From an uncultured Lachnospiraceae bacterium (lineage in GTDB: Bacteria; Bacillota; Clostridia; Lachnospirales; Lachnospiraceae): a stretch of DNA of 64,000 bases. Position 1 is the stretch's first letter; each line of letters begins with the position of its first letter. The position numbers and the translations under genes were made by a program. Of the stretch, positions 17,631 to 25,744 are shown piece by piece. Where the stretch lies: positions 28,141-92,140 of the forward strand of contig CANQVT010000003.1 of assembly GCA_947627365.1 (NCBI GenBank), given 5' to 3'. The notes beneath the pieces were generated by a model. That model saw only the letters and a list, made by a program, of their open reading frames with translations, was not told where the DNA came from and searched no databases.

Positions 17631-18717
17631 TACGAAAAAGAAAACAGACGCGGCCGGTTTCTTCACCAAGCTGGTGCGGAACCAGATCTTCATTCCGCTC
17701 GCGGCGTTGCTGCTTCTTGTCATTGTCAATCTGATCGCCGGGCCTTCGTTTTTCAAAATTACTTACAGTGCGAACAATGCGGGTGATATGATCTTTTCAG
17801 GTTATCCGATTTCGATTCTCAATTTTGGCTCGGAGCTTGCGATTCTGGCGATCGGCATGACGCTGGTGACGGCAGCTTCCGGCGGACAGGACATCAGTGT
17901 GGGCTCCGCGATTGCGATCGCGGGTTCCGTGATCCTCCGTGTCCTCTGCGGCAATGCCGGTTCCCATCCGGCGACTATGCAGGCGCCGATCATCGTGGCG
18001 TTTTTGATCGGCTGCGTGGTGGCGATGCTCTTCGGGGCGTTCAACGGTATTCTGGTCGCGTATTTCCGCATCCAGCCGATGGTCGCGACGTTGATCCTCT
18101 ATACGGCCGGCCGTTCAATTGCGGCCTGGATCAACAACAATGAGCTTCCGATCATCAGCGAGCCGGAATTCGCATACTTCGGAGGTTTTATTCCGGGGAT
18201 TCCGATCCCCGTGCCGATCTTTATCGCGGCAATCTGTATGATCGTGATGGCGTTGGTGCTGAAGTTCACGACGCTCGGACTTTACACGCAGGCGGTCGGT
18301 ATCAACGAGAAGTCCGCCCGCTTAAACGGCCTGAACCCGACGTTCATCAAGTTCCTGAGCTTTGTGATCCTCGGGCTGTGCGTGGCGGTGGCAGGCTTTA
18401 TCAAGGTGAGCCGTCTTTCGACGATCAATTATTCCGTCATCGCGAAAGATATTGAGATGGACGCGATCCTCGCGGTGGCGCTGGGTGGCAACGCATTGAG
18501 CGGCGGTAAATTCAGCATGGTGTCGTCGATCCTCGGCGCTTATGTCATCCAGTTCCTCACGCAGACCCTTTACCGCTTCAAGGTGTCCTCGGACGCCCTT
18601 CCGGCATACAAGGCGGTCGTTGTGATCATTCTGGTCGTGGCGAGTGCTCCGACGGTGAGAGAGAAGATTTCTTCCTTGTGGAAGAACAGAAAAGCACACG
18701 CAAAGGAGGTCGGTTGA
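17623..18717 (+). CDS. Sugar ABC transporter permease (YtfT-like)
   Basis: 364 residues with about 8-10 membrane segments and the conserved transporter loop GQDISVGS near residue 90. It belongs to the RbsC/branched permease superfamily and resembles YtfT in length and position. It overlaps the ATPase gene by 8 nt. GGGAGGTGAG precedes the ATG at 17623. It forms the membrane channel as a heterodimer with the next gene product. Confidence 0.9.
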   Translation: MSDTKKKTDAAGFFTKLVRNQIFIPLAALLLLVIVNLIAGPSFFKITYSANNAGDMIFSGYPISILNFGSELAILAIGMTLVTAASGGQDISVGSAIAIAGSVILRVLCGNAGSHPATMQAPIIVAFLIGCVVAMLFGAFNGILVAYFRIQPMVATLILYTAGRSIAAWINNNELPIISEPEFAYFGGFIPGIPIPVPIFIAAICMIVMALVLKFTTLGLYTQAVGINEKSARLNGLNPTFIKFLSFVILGLCVAVAGFIKVSRLSTINYSVIAKDIEMDAILAVALGGNALSGGKFSMVSSILGAYVIQFLTQTLYRFKVSSDALPAYKAVVVIILVVASAPTVREKISSLWKNRKAHAKEVG

Positions 18718-18718
18718 T

Positions 18719-19732
18719 ATGAAAAACAATAAGAAGAAGCTTTCAGATTCCAACCTCCTGCTGACGATCACGGTTGTGATCTTCTTCGTGATGTATATCG
18801 GTGCGATCCTGTTCCTCAAGGGCGGTTTCCTGCGTCCGCAGGCGTTCCTGAACATGCTGAATTCAAACGCGTGTCTGATCATCCTGTCATGCGGCATGAG
18901 CCTTGTCATGATCACGGGCGGTATCGATATCTCCCTCGGCGGCCAGATGGCGCTGATCAGCATGTGCTGTGCGGTTTATCTGGACGAGATGGGCGGCAAT
19001 GTCTTTGTGTCGATTTTGATCGCCCTGGCGATCGGTATGGCGTTTGGCGCGTTTATCGGCTACCTGGTGGCCTATCTGGACATCCAGCCCTTTATCGTCT
19101 CGCTGGCCGGCATGTTCTTCGCGCGCGGCATGACGACGATCGTGCGCACGGCTCCGTTCAACGTGGCAAATGAGGCTTTTACCGCTCTGAAGCGCACGAG
19201 AATCATTATCCCGGGGCTTGGCAGTGTGAACCGCAAGGGAATCTATGTGGACGCCTACATCGAGATCGGCGTGATCGTCGCGCTGCTCGTGGTAGTGCTG
19301 ATGTTCATCTTGCTCAAGTGGACGAAGCTTGGCCGCTCGTTCTACGCGGTTGGCGGAAATAAGCAGAGCGCGCTGATGCTCGGCATCAATGTAAAGAGGA
19401 CGAAATTCCTCGCGCATCTGCTCTGCGGACTGCTGGCGGGCATCGGCGGCTATGTCCTGTTCCTGAATCACGGCAACGGCTCCGTGTCAAACGGAGCGGG
19501 CATGGAGATGGACGCGATCGCTTCGTCCATCATCGGCGGTACGCTGCTGACCGGCGGCGTCGGCAATATCATCGGCACATTTTTCGGCGTGTTGTCCCTG
19601 GGTACGATTCAGAATATCGTGTCCTCTGCGGGCTTCGACGAGGCGTGGTGGATCGGTATCACGACCGCGGCTATGCTCTGCCTGTTCCTTGTGATCCAGA
19701 GTATTGTGCTGTCGCGGAAGAAGTCTTCATAA
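18719..19732 (+). CDS. yjfF: Sugar ABC transporter permease (YjfF-like)
   Basis: 337 residues, polytopic. The loop GGIDISLGG after two helices is the RbsC-family signature, and the overall pattern (ILFLKGGFLRPQAFLNML near the start, GIGGYVLFLNHGNGSVSNGAGMEMDAIA in the middle) resembles YjfF, the second permease of the galactofuranose importer. It starts 1 nt after the preceding stop with an AAAGGAGGT site at 18702-18710. It is the last gene of the transport unit and is followed by a strong terminator. Confidence 0.88.
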   Translation: MKNNKKKLSDSNLLLTITVVIFFVMYIGAILFLKGGFLRPQAFLNMLNSNACLIILSCGMSLVMITGGIDISLGGQMALISMCCAVYLDEMGGNVFVSILIALAIGMAFGAFIGYLVAYLDIQPFIVSLAGMFFARGMTTIVRTAPFNVANEAFTALKRTRIIIPGLGSVNRKGIYVDAYIEIGVIVALLVVVLMFILLKWTKLGRSFYAVGGNKQSALMLGINVKRTKFLAHLLCGLLAGIGGYVLFLNHGNGSVSNGAGMEMDAIASSIIGGTLLTGGVGNIIGTFFGVLSLGTIQNIVSSAGFDEAWWIGITTAAMLCLFLVIQSIVLSRKKSS

Positions 19733-19758
19733 AAGTAAATGTAAAATTTATAAAAGAA

Positions 19759-19806
19759 AACACCTTCGGGCAGGCCTGTACAGGCGGCTGTCCGGAGGTG
19801 TTTTTC
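19759..19806 (+). terminator. Rho-independent terminator of the sugar transport operon
   Basis: A 15-bp stem with two wobbles pairs 19759-19773 with 19788-19802. The loop contains the palindrome GCCTGTACAGGC, and a TTTTT run follows. Confidence 0.88.
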
Positions 19807-19927
19807 TCTGGACATTCTGAGGCGGATGAGATATAATAATAACGGATAATTTTTTATCTGATTTTATGTTTTTCTTTTAGTTTTGTATAATATTTTATCC
19901 AATATGATCGTTTGGCAGGAGGCTGCG

Positions 19928-20218
19928 GTGGATTACTTTGGAGAAGATTATGTCTGGGAGACGGCGGAGGAGCTGGATCAGAAGCTTGCGCAGCGTGTCC
20001 GCAGGATACGGAAGAGGCGCTCGATCTCACAGGAGAAGCTTAGTGAGATGAGCGGGGTCAGCTTCGGCTCAATCAAGCGTTTTGAGGCCACGGGCAAGAT
20101 ATCGCTGTTGTCGCTGACGAAGATTGCGCTCGCGCTGGGCTGTGCGGAAGAGCTGCGCGGCCTGTTTGCGCAGGTAGGATATCTGGATATTCAGGAGGTT
20201 ATCCGTGAGAACCGGTAA
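19928..20218 (+). CDS. hipB: HipB-like antitoxin, XRE-family transcriptional regulator
   Basis: 96 residues with one helix-turn-helix: RIRKRRSISQEKLSEMSGVSFGSIKRFE at about residues 27-54, typical of XRE/HipB repressors. AGGAGG at 19917-19922 lies five bases before the GTG at 19928, which I take as the start; ATG at 19904 and TTG at 19883 are in frame but lack such a site. The gene overlaps the HipA-like kinase by 14 nt, the usual antitoxin-toxin arrangement. The protein should bind its own promoter and neutralise the kinase. Confidence 0.82.
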   Translation: MDYFGEDYVWETAEELDQKLAQRVRRIRKRRSISQEKLSEMSGVSFGSIKRFEATGKISLLSLTKIALALGCAEELRGLFAQVGYLDIQEVIRENR

Positions 20219-21383
20219 GGTGTTACAGGTACGATACAAGGGAAGACTGGTGGGAACGTTGGCGTCGACGGCGGACCGGCGGATCGCTTTTGCATATGAG
20301 GACGACTGGCTCAGGGACGGATTTTCAATCAGCCCGTTTTCGCTGCCGCTTCGGAAGCAGGTGTTCTTTCCGGTGAAGAATTATTTCCGGGGATTGTTTG
20401 GGGTATTTGCGGACAGTCTGCCGGATGCGTGGGGAAATCTGCTTCTGGACAGGATGCTGAGGAAAAAAGGGATCTCTCCGGACACATTGAATGTGCTCGA
20501 CCGTCTGGCGATCGTCGGCAGCTCCGGGATGGGGGCGCTCACGTACGAGCCGGAGTACGGCATGGAGGCCTGTCAGGCCGGATTCGACCTGGATGAGATT
20601 GCGCGGCAGTGTGTTCAGGTATTGAAGACAGAGCAGGGGAGTTCGCAGTTTCTCTCTGAGATGGATAAGGGCGACGGCCAGACCGAGCACATTTATCTGG
20701 ATGAGCTCTACCGTCTGGGTGGTACGAGCGGCGGCGCGCGGCCGAAGATCCTGACGGAGGTCGACGGCGAGGACTGGATTATCAAGTTTCCGGCGCATGT
20801 CGACGGTCCGGATGCCGGGCGGATGGAGTATGATTATTCGCTCTGCGCCAGGGCGTGCGGGATCGATGTGCCGCAGACGCGCCTTTTTCCTTCTGCGCGT
20901 TGTGCGGGCTATTTCGGAGTGAGGCGGTTTGATCGTGCGGACGACGGCGGCAGGATCCATATGCTGACGGCGGCAGCTATTTTGGAGTTGGATTTTGAGC
21001 AGCCGAGCCTGGATTACCATGGACTGATGAAGCTGACGAAGATCCTCACCCGTGATCATCCGGCGGATGTGGAGAATATGTTCCGGCGGATGTGTTTCAA
21101 TGTGTTCGCGCACAACAGAGATGACCATTCAAAGAATTTCTCGTTTCTGTATGACGACGTGAAAAGGGAATGGCGTTTGAGCCCGGCCTACGATCTGACG
21201 TACAGCAGCACGTATTACGGGGAGCATACGACGACGGTGGACGGTGAGGGCGCGCGTCCGGGCAGAAAGCAGCTCCTCGTGGTGGGAGAAGGCGCCGGCC
21301 TTGGGAAGAAGCGCTGCGGGCAGATCATCGACGAGACCGAAGAGACCGTCGGGGAGATGCTTGGGAGATACCTGCATTTGTAA
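20205..21383 (+). CDS. hipA: HipA-like serine/threonine kinase toxin
   Basis: 392 residues. An N-terminal HipA subdomain (RYKGRLVGTLA, FSLPLRKQVFFP) is followed by DSLPDAWGNLLLDRML. The glycine-rich GGTSGGARPK loop that ejects or accommodates the autophosphorylated serine is present, as are the catalytic HNRDDHSKN and the metal-binding LSPAYDLT. E. coli HipA phosphorylates GltX and causes growth arrest; related kinases have other targets. The start is a GTG at 20205, seven bases after AGGAGG, inside the antitoxin gene. All key residues are intact, so it should be active. Confidence 0.9.
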   Translation: MRTGKVLQVRYKGRLVGTLASTADRRIAFAYEDDWLRDGFSISPFSLPLRKQVFFPVKNYFRGLFGVFADSLPDAWGNLLLDRMLRKKGISPDTLNVLDRLAIVGSSGMGALTYEPEYGMEACQAGFDLDEIARQCVQVLKTEQGSSQFLSEMDKGDGQTEHIYLDELYRLGGTSGGARPKILTEVDGEDWIIKFPAHVDGPDAGRMEYDYSLCARACGIDVPQTRLFPSARCAGYFGVRRFDRADDGGRIHMLTAAAILELDFEQPSLDYHGLMKLTKILTRDHPADVENMFRRMCFNVFAHNRDDHSKNFSFLYDDVKREWRLSPAYDLTYSSTYYGEHTTTVDGEGARPGRKQLLVVGEGAGLGKKRCGQIIDETEETVGEMLGRYLHL

Positions 21384-21415
21384 AAGAAAATGGTGTTATG
21401 ATAAGGAGCGGCGGG

Positions 21416-22654
21416 ATGACAAAGGCTGCGGATACGAAGAAGAAAAAGATTGTGTGCGGTGGGCTGTTTGCCCTTTTCTATGCGGGATGGGGCGTGATGC
21501 TTTACCGGATGTTTACGCGGCAGGCGATCGAGTTTCAGGGAAAGTACGGCAATTATCCGTCTGATCTGGTCGTACACATCCGGGAGGGCAGGGAAGGGAT
21601 CGGCTACAGCCTGATGGACAATGTGTTCGCGTTCCTGATGGATACGCTCGGTCTGGACCAGAGGGCGATCGGGGTTTTTCTGGCGCTGACGGTACTTGCC
21701 ACGGTCTGGGCGACGTACCGGGTCGTGCGCAGGCTGCTTCCGGGAGAGAACAGGCCGATCCCGCTGATGCTGCTCGTCACGGTCAGCATGTTTGTGATGC
21801 CGATCCACATCAAGGCGCTGAATCCGTACCGTTACCTGAGCCTTCAGTCCGCGACGATCTGGCACAACGCAACCTATATCGGGATGAAGCTTGCCGGGAT
21901 GTGCGTGATGTATTTTTACTATGATTATCAGGAAAACTATCAGAAGCATTTTTCGGTAGGAGATTTTATCTGGTTTACCGTGCTTCTGAGCTTTGCGAAT
22001 CTGATGAAGCCAAGCTTCATCCTTGCCTTTGCCCCGGCGATGGCGGTGATGCTGCTGACGGACTGTGTCGCGTCAAAGGGAAAAACGTTCGGGAGGCAGG
22101 TTCTGTTCGGACTTCCGGTGCTTTTGTCGCTGGTTGTATTGGTTTATCAGAGCACAAAGCTGTTCATGGGGAATGATTCCGCGATCGTGTTCGCGCCGGC
22201 CTATATCCTGCGCCTCCACGCGACTCATCCGTTTGCCGCGCTGCTTCAGTCGGCGGCCTTCCCACTGCTTGTGCTCGCGGCGAATTTCCGGAATCTGAAG
22301 ACGGATCGCTGCTTCCGGGTGAGCTGGCTGATCTGGCTGTTCGGTCTGCTGGAGACTTTATTGCTCAATGAGATGGGACGCCGCCAGAACGACGGGAATT
22401 TTACATGGGGATACAGCTTCTGCCTGTTTCTTGTCTTTGTCGTCTGCCTTTGCTATTTTTACAGAAATGTGAGGGAGATATATTGTCGCTACCAAGGCTC
22501 GGGGAAGGCCTCCTTTGCCGGGTTTCTGCGGGCGGATCGCTGGTGCGGGCGGCGGGCGCTTTATCTGGCGGTGGCGGGTCTGCTGCTGTGCGTGCACTTT
22601 TGCCTGGGGCTGGATTATTTCAGGATCGTCTCCCAGGGCGGCAGTTATTTCTAG
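21416..22654 (+). CDS. Polytopic membrane protein of unknown function
   Basis: 412 residues with about 10 hydrophobic segments. A large first extracytoplasmic loop contains GKYGNYPSDLVVHI, and a motif SATIWHNATYIGMKLAG follows the third segment. The layout recalls GT-C glycosyltransferases or polysaccharide polymerases, but I recognise no catalytic signature. AAGGAG at 21403-21408 selects the ATG at 21416 over one at 21398. It starts 32 nt after hipA and may be read through from it, but a functional link is not evident. Confidence 0.65.
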   Translation: MTKAADTKKKKIVCGGLFALFYAGWGVMLYRMFTRQAIEFQGKYGNYPSDLVVHIREGREGIGYSLMDNVFAFLMDTLGLDQRAIGVFLALTVLATVWATYRVVRRLLPGENRPIPLMLLVTVSMFVMPIHIKALNPYRYLSLQSATIWHNATYIGMKLAGMCVMYFYYDYQENYQKHFSVGDFIWFTVLLSFANLMKPSFILAFAPAMAVMLLTDCVASKGKTFGRQVLFGLPVLLSLVVLVYQSTKLFMGNDSAIVFAPAYILRLHATHPFAALLQSAAFPLLVLAANFRNLKTDRCFRVSWLIWLFGLLETLLLNEMGRRQNDGNFTWGYSFCLFLVFVVCLCYFYRNVREIYCRYQGSGKASFAGFLRADRWCGRRALYLAVAGLLLCVHFCLGLDYFRIVSQGGSYF

Positions 22655-22698
22655 GCCGCGGTCCGGCCGTGCAGCTGTATTTTTTGATGAATTAGGGA

Positions 22699-22727
22699 TG
22701 GACGAAATCGGAAGACTGCGGTAAAAT
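22699..22727 (+). promoter_or_regulatory. Probable promoter of the antiporter operon
   Basis: A TGGACG box at 22699-22704 and a TAAAAT box at 22722-22727 are spaced 17 nt apart, 38 nt before the first operon gene. It is a moderate match to the sigma-A consensus. Confidence 0.5.
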
Positions 22728-22765
22728 GTATGGAATGTAGCTGATGGGAAAGAGGGCGGCATGAG

Positions 22766-23227
22766 ATGTATCTTTGGTTTTTTGCGCTGTGGGTGATCTT
22801 TAACGGGAATATCACGCCGGAGATCTGCCTGTTCGGGCTGGTGATCGCGGCGGTCATGTTTGCGTTTATCTGCAGGTTCATGGACTACAGCATTCAGAAG
22901 GAGAAGGCTCTCCTGAAGCGCTGCGTTGGGTTCGCGCGGTACGCGGTCGTGCTGGTCAAGGAGATCGTGGCGGCGAACTTCTCGGTCATGCGTATGATCC
23001 TCTCTGAGAGGGAGGAGTTGGAGCCGGCGCTTGTAAGCTTCCACTCAGATATGAAGACCGCGACGGGCAGAGCGTTTCTGGCGAATGCGATCACGCTGAC
23101 GCCGGGTACGATCACGGTGTCGCTGGAGGGGTCGGAGTATGTCGTGCACTGTCTGGACGAGAGTCTGGGCGAGGGCGTGGACAGCTCCGTTTTTGTGGAG
23201 ATGCTTTCTGCGCTGGAAAAGGAATAG
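22766..23227 (+). CDS. mnhE: Na+/H+ antiporter subunit E (MnhE/MrpE)
   Basis: 153 residues. A hydrophobic N-terminal third (about two helices) is followed by VKEIVAANFSVMRMIL and a soluble end with LANAITLTPGTITV and HCLDE, which are the MrpE hallmarks. It is a small accessory subunit of the multi-subunit cation/proton antiporter. It is the first gene of an operon of ten tightly packed genes whose order (E, F, G, MbhD-like, B, C, D) matches the Mrp module of archaeal Mbh/Mbs complexes. AGAGGGCGG precedes the ATG. Confidence 0.9.
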   Translation: MYLWFFALWVIFNGNITPEICLFGLVIAAVMFAFICRFMDYSIQKEKALLKRCVGFARYAVVLVKEIVAANFSVMRMILSEREELEPALVSFHSDMKTATGRAFLANAITLTPGTITVSLEGSEYVVHCLDESLGEGVDSSVFVEMLSALEKE

Positions 23228-23240
23228 AGGTGGAAGAACG

Positions 23241-23573
23241 ATGGGAAAAGGAATACCGGGACTTGAGACGGCGTATCATGTGCTGTTTACCGGGGCTTTG
23301 ATTTTTCTCGCGATCATGGTCGTGCTCTGTCTGATACGCGCGATCGTCGGGCCGCGTGTGGCGGATCGGATCGTCGCGGTCAATATGATGGGCACGATGG
23401 TCATGGTCATCATCGCGATCCTCGCGCTGATGCTCGAGGAGGGGTATCTGGCGGATATCTGCCTGATCTATGCGATGTTGAGTTTTCTGGCGGTGATCGT
23501 GCTGACCCGGGTATACATGGGAGTCTACCAGGAAAAGAAGGAGAAGGAGGAGAGGCGAAATGGCGGCGATTGA
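23241..23573 (+). CDS. mnhF: Monovalent cation/H+ antiporter subunit F (MnhF/MrpF)
   Basis: 110 residues with three membrane helices. The characteristic phrase is RAIVGPRVADRIVAVNMMGT, and it ends with a charged tail. The ATG at 23241 lies 13 nt after subunit E; a longer frame from 23139 has no ribosome site. It is a small membrane subunit of the Mrp complex. It overlaps the next gene by 14 nt. Confidence 0.9.
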   Translation: MGKGIPGLETAYHVLFTGALIFLAIMVVLCLIRAIVGPRVADRIVAVNMMGTMVMVIIAILALMLEEGYLADICLIYAMLSFLAVIVLTRVYMGVYQEKKEKEERRNGGD

Positions 23574-23970
23574 ATGGATCCGTTTTCTGGCCGGGGCGTT
23601 TCTGCTCCTCTTTGGCCTTTTTATTTTTTTGATCGAGATGATCGGGGTGTTTCGTTTTAAATATGTGCTGAACCGCATGCACGCGGCCGCGATGGGCGAC
23701 ACGCTCGGCATCGGGTTTTCGCTGGTCGGGCTGATCCTGATGGGCGGCTTTACGTTCACGTCGCTGAAGCTGTTCCTTGTGATTGTGTTTTTATGGTTTT
23801 CGTCGCCGGCATCCTCGCATCTGATCGCGAGGTTGGAGGTGTCGACCGACGAGGAGCCGGAGAAGCATTACCGCAGGTATACGATCCGGGAGCTGGAGCA
23901 GAAGCTGCAAGGGGATACTGCTTTGGCAAAAGAGACGGACGAGGCAGAGCTTGCGCGGGAGGAGGCGTGA
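23560..23970 (+). CDS. mnhG: Monovalent cation/H+ antiporter subunit G (MnhG/MrpG)
   Basis: 136 residues. Three helices contain GVFRFKYVLNRMHAAAMGDTLGIGFSL, the MrpG signature, followed by a cytosolic tail rich in E and K that is longer than usual. It overlaps subunit F by 14 nt, with AAGGAGGAG upstream of the ATG. It belongs to the small-subunit part of the antiporter. Confidence 0.9.
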   Translation: MAAIEWIRFLAGAFLLLFGLFIFLIEMIGVFRFKYVLNRMHAAAMGDTLGIGFSLVGLILMGGFTFTSLKLFLVIVFLWFSSPASSHLIARLEVSTDEEPEKHYRRYTIRELEQKLQGDTALAKETDEAELAREEA

Positions 23971-23971
23971 C

Positions 23972-24430
23972 ATGCAGATCTTTACGTATATTTTGCTGGG
24001 ATTTCTGGTCGTCTGCGCCGTCTCGGTGAGCCTCTCCAAAAATCTGCTGAATTCAATCCTGATCTATATGTCGTACAGCCTGGTGATGTCGATCATCTGG
24101 CTGCTGCTGGAGTCGCCGGATCTGGCGATCACGGAGGCCGCGGTCGGCGCGGGCGTCACGAGCCTGCTGTTCTTTGTTACGTTGAAGAAGATTCAGGCGA
24201 TCGTGAAGTCGGATGAAAAATCGGATGAAAATCTGAGCGGGCAGTCGAATGAAGACGCAGGCGAAAAATCATGCGAAGAACGAGACGGGAAACCGGATGA
24301 AAATTCGGACAAGGAATTCGAGGGAGATTCGGCTGAGGGGCCGGACGAAGAATCTGACGGAAATTCGGGCGAGTGGCCGGACGGGAAGGAGGAGTCAGAT
24401 GAGCAGGAAACTTTCCAAACCGGAATATGA
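23972..24430 (+). CDS. MbhD-like (DUF4040) antiporter subunit with acidic tail
   Basis: 152 residues. The first ~80 form three helices with SLSKNLLNSILIYMSYSLVMSIIWLLL and SPDLAITEAAVGAGVTSLLFF, the DUF4040 / MbhD signature that corresponds to part of the MrpA C-terminus. The last ~70 residues are a low-complexity acidic tail of repeated SDE/PDE units that is not part of the family. The final 32 nt overlap the next gene's start. The tail encodes a very basic peptide in the +1 frame, which is a codon-repeat effect. The ATG at 23972 follows GGGAGGAGG. Confidence 0.82.
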   Translation: MQIFTYILLGFLVVCAVSVSLSKNLLNSILIYMSYSLVMSIIWLLLESPDLAITEAAVGAGVTSLLFFVTLKKIQAIVKSDEKSDENLSGQSNEDAGEKSCEERDGKPDENSDKEFEGDSAEGPDEESDGNSGEWPDGKEESDEQETFQTGI

Positions 24431-25364
24431 GAAGACAGCATCCGGGCGGCTGAGAAAATGGCTGGACGGGGATCAGGATCTGCTCCTCGGGAATGTTGAG
24501 ATGCGGCCGCAGAAGCCGTTTGAGGAGGACGAACAGACAAAGAAGAATCGCGCCGAGGAGAAGAAGCGTGTCCTGAAGAAAGTCTATGATATCAACAATA
24601 ACAGGCAGGTTCGCGTTTTCGAAAAACTCTACCGTGTGTCGTGCGCGCTGTTCTGCGTGCTGCTTCTGGCGATGCTGCTGATGGCGATCTCGCAGCTGCC
24701 GTCGATCGGCGCGGCGGAACGCCCGGTGAACAACGAGGTGTCCAGACGCTACATCGAAGACGGCCTGCAGGAGACCGGCTCGGTGAACATCGTCACCGGC
24801 ATGATCCTTGACTACCGCGCGTTTGATACGCTGGGCGAGTCGCATGTGCTCTTTATCGCGACGTGCACGGTGCTGATCCTGCTCCGCATCGACAAGAACA
24901 AGAAAAAGGAGCTCGAGGACGAGCAGAACGACAGCGTCTATGAGCCGCAGAACGATGTGATCCTTCAGACGGTTGCAAGGATCCTCGTGCCGACGATCGT
25001 GATCTTCGGCATCTACGTAATCCTCTGCGGGCACCTGGGGCCGGGCGGAGGCTTCTCCGGCGGCGCGATTATCGGGGCCGGGCTGATCCTTTATCTGAAT
25101 GCGTTCGGCTTCAAGAAGACAGAGCGTTTCTTCACCGCGAAGACCTACAAGAAGCTCAGCTTCTGCGCGCTGGCGTGCTATTCCCTGTCGAAGTGCTATT
25201 CCTTCTATACGGGCGCGAACCACATCGAGAGCGTGATCCCGCTGGGGACGCCGGGCGCGATCTTAAGCAGCGGGCTGATCCTGATCCTGAACATCTGCGT
25301 CGGGATCGTGGTCGCCGGGACGATGTATACGTTCTTTGTGATGTTCCGAAAGGGAGGCTATTGA
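24399..25364 (+). CDS. MbhE/MnhB-type antiporter subunit (fusion)
   Basis: 321 residues. A charged N-terminal cytosolic region of about 75 residues precedes one helix, then an MbhE-like segment (GSVNIVTGMILDYRAFDTLGE followed by a helix). The C-terminal half is MrpB, with TIVIFGIYVILCGHLGPGGGFSGG. In Mbh-type complexes these are two proteins (MbhE and MbhF); here they are one polypeptide. GGAAGGAGGAG selects the ATG at 24399, inside the 3' end of the previous gene. It should link the small subunits to the large antiporter subunits. Confidence 0.85.
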   Translation: MSRKLSKPEYEKTASGRLRKWLDGDQDLLLGNVEMRPQKPFEEDEQTKKNRAEEKKRVLKKVYDINNNRQVRVFEKLYRVSCALFCVLLLAMLLMAISQLPSIGAAERPVNNEVSRRYIEDGLQETGSVNIVTGMILDYRAFDTLGESHVLFIATCTVLILLRIDKNKKKELEDEQNDSVYEPQNDVILQTVARILVPTIVIFGIYVILCGHLGPGGGFSGGAIIGAGLILYLNAFGFKKTERFFTAKTYKKLSFCALACYSLSKCYSFYTGANHIESVIPLGTPGAILSSGLILILNICVGIVVAGTMYTFFVMFRKGGY

Positions 25365-25366
25365 TC

Positions 25367-25744
25367 ATGAACCTTGCAAATCTGGCGAATAACTATGAAG
25401 AGGCGGTCGCGATGCTCCTGTTCGTGATCGGGTTCTCCAATCTGCTGCTGCAGAAGAACCTGATTCGTAAGATCATCGGACTCAATATCATGGACACGGC
25501 CGTGTACCTGTTCCTGGCTCTGAAGGGCTACATCGAGGGGCGCAAGGCTCCGATCGTGGTGGACGGCGTGCAGAGCATGGAGGCCTACGTCAACCCGATC
25601 CCGAGCGGCCTGGTGCTGACGGGCATCGTGGTGTCCGTGTCCGTGTCCGCGCTGATGCTGGCGCTGACGATCCGGCTGTACCGCAGGTATCACACGCTGG
25701 ATCTCGATGAGATCACGACACGGCTGAAGAAGGAGGGCCTGTGA
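25367..25744 (+). CDS. mnhC: Cation/H+ antiporter subunit C (MnhC/NuoK-like)
   Basis: 125 residues with three helices. LLQKNLIRKIIGLNIMDTAVYLFL and NPIPSGLVLTGIVVSVSVSALMLAL are the NuoK/MrpC signatures. It starts 2 nt after the MnhB-like gene, with AGGGAGG just before, and its stop overlaps the next ATG. Confidence 0.9.
   Translation: MNLANLANNYEEAVAMLLFVIGFSNLLLQKNLIRKIIGLNIMDTAVYLFLALKGYIEGRKAPIVVDGVQSMEAYVNPIPSGLVLTGIVVSVSVSALMLALTIRLYRRYHTLDLDEITTRLKKEGL

Noticed and set aside
24249..24398. Upstream extension of the MnhB-like gene
   Set aside because: The added 50 residues are the off-frame reading of the acidic tail repeat; the ribosome site fits the ATG at 24399.
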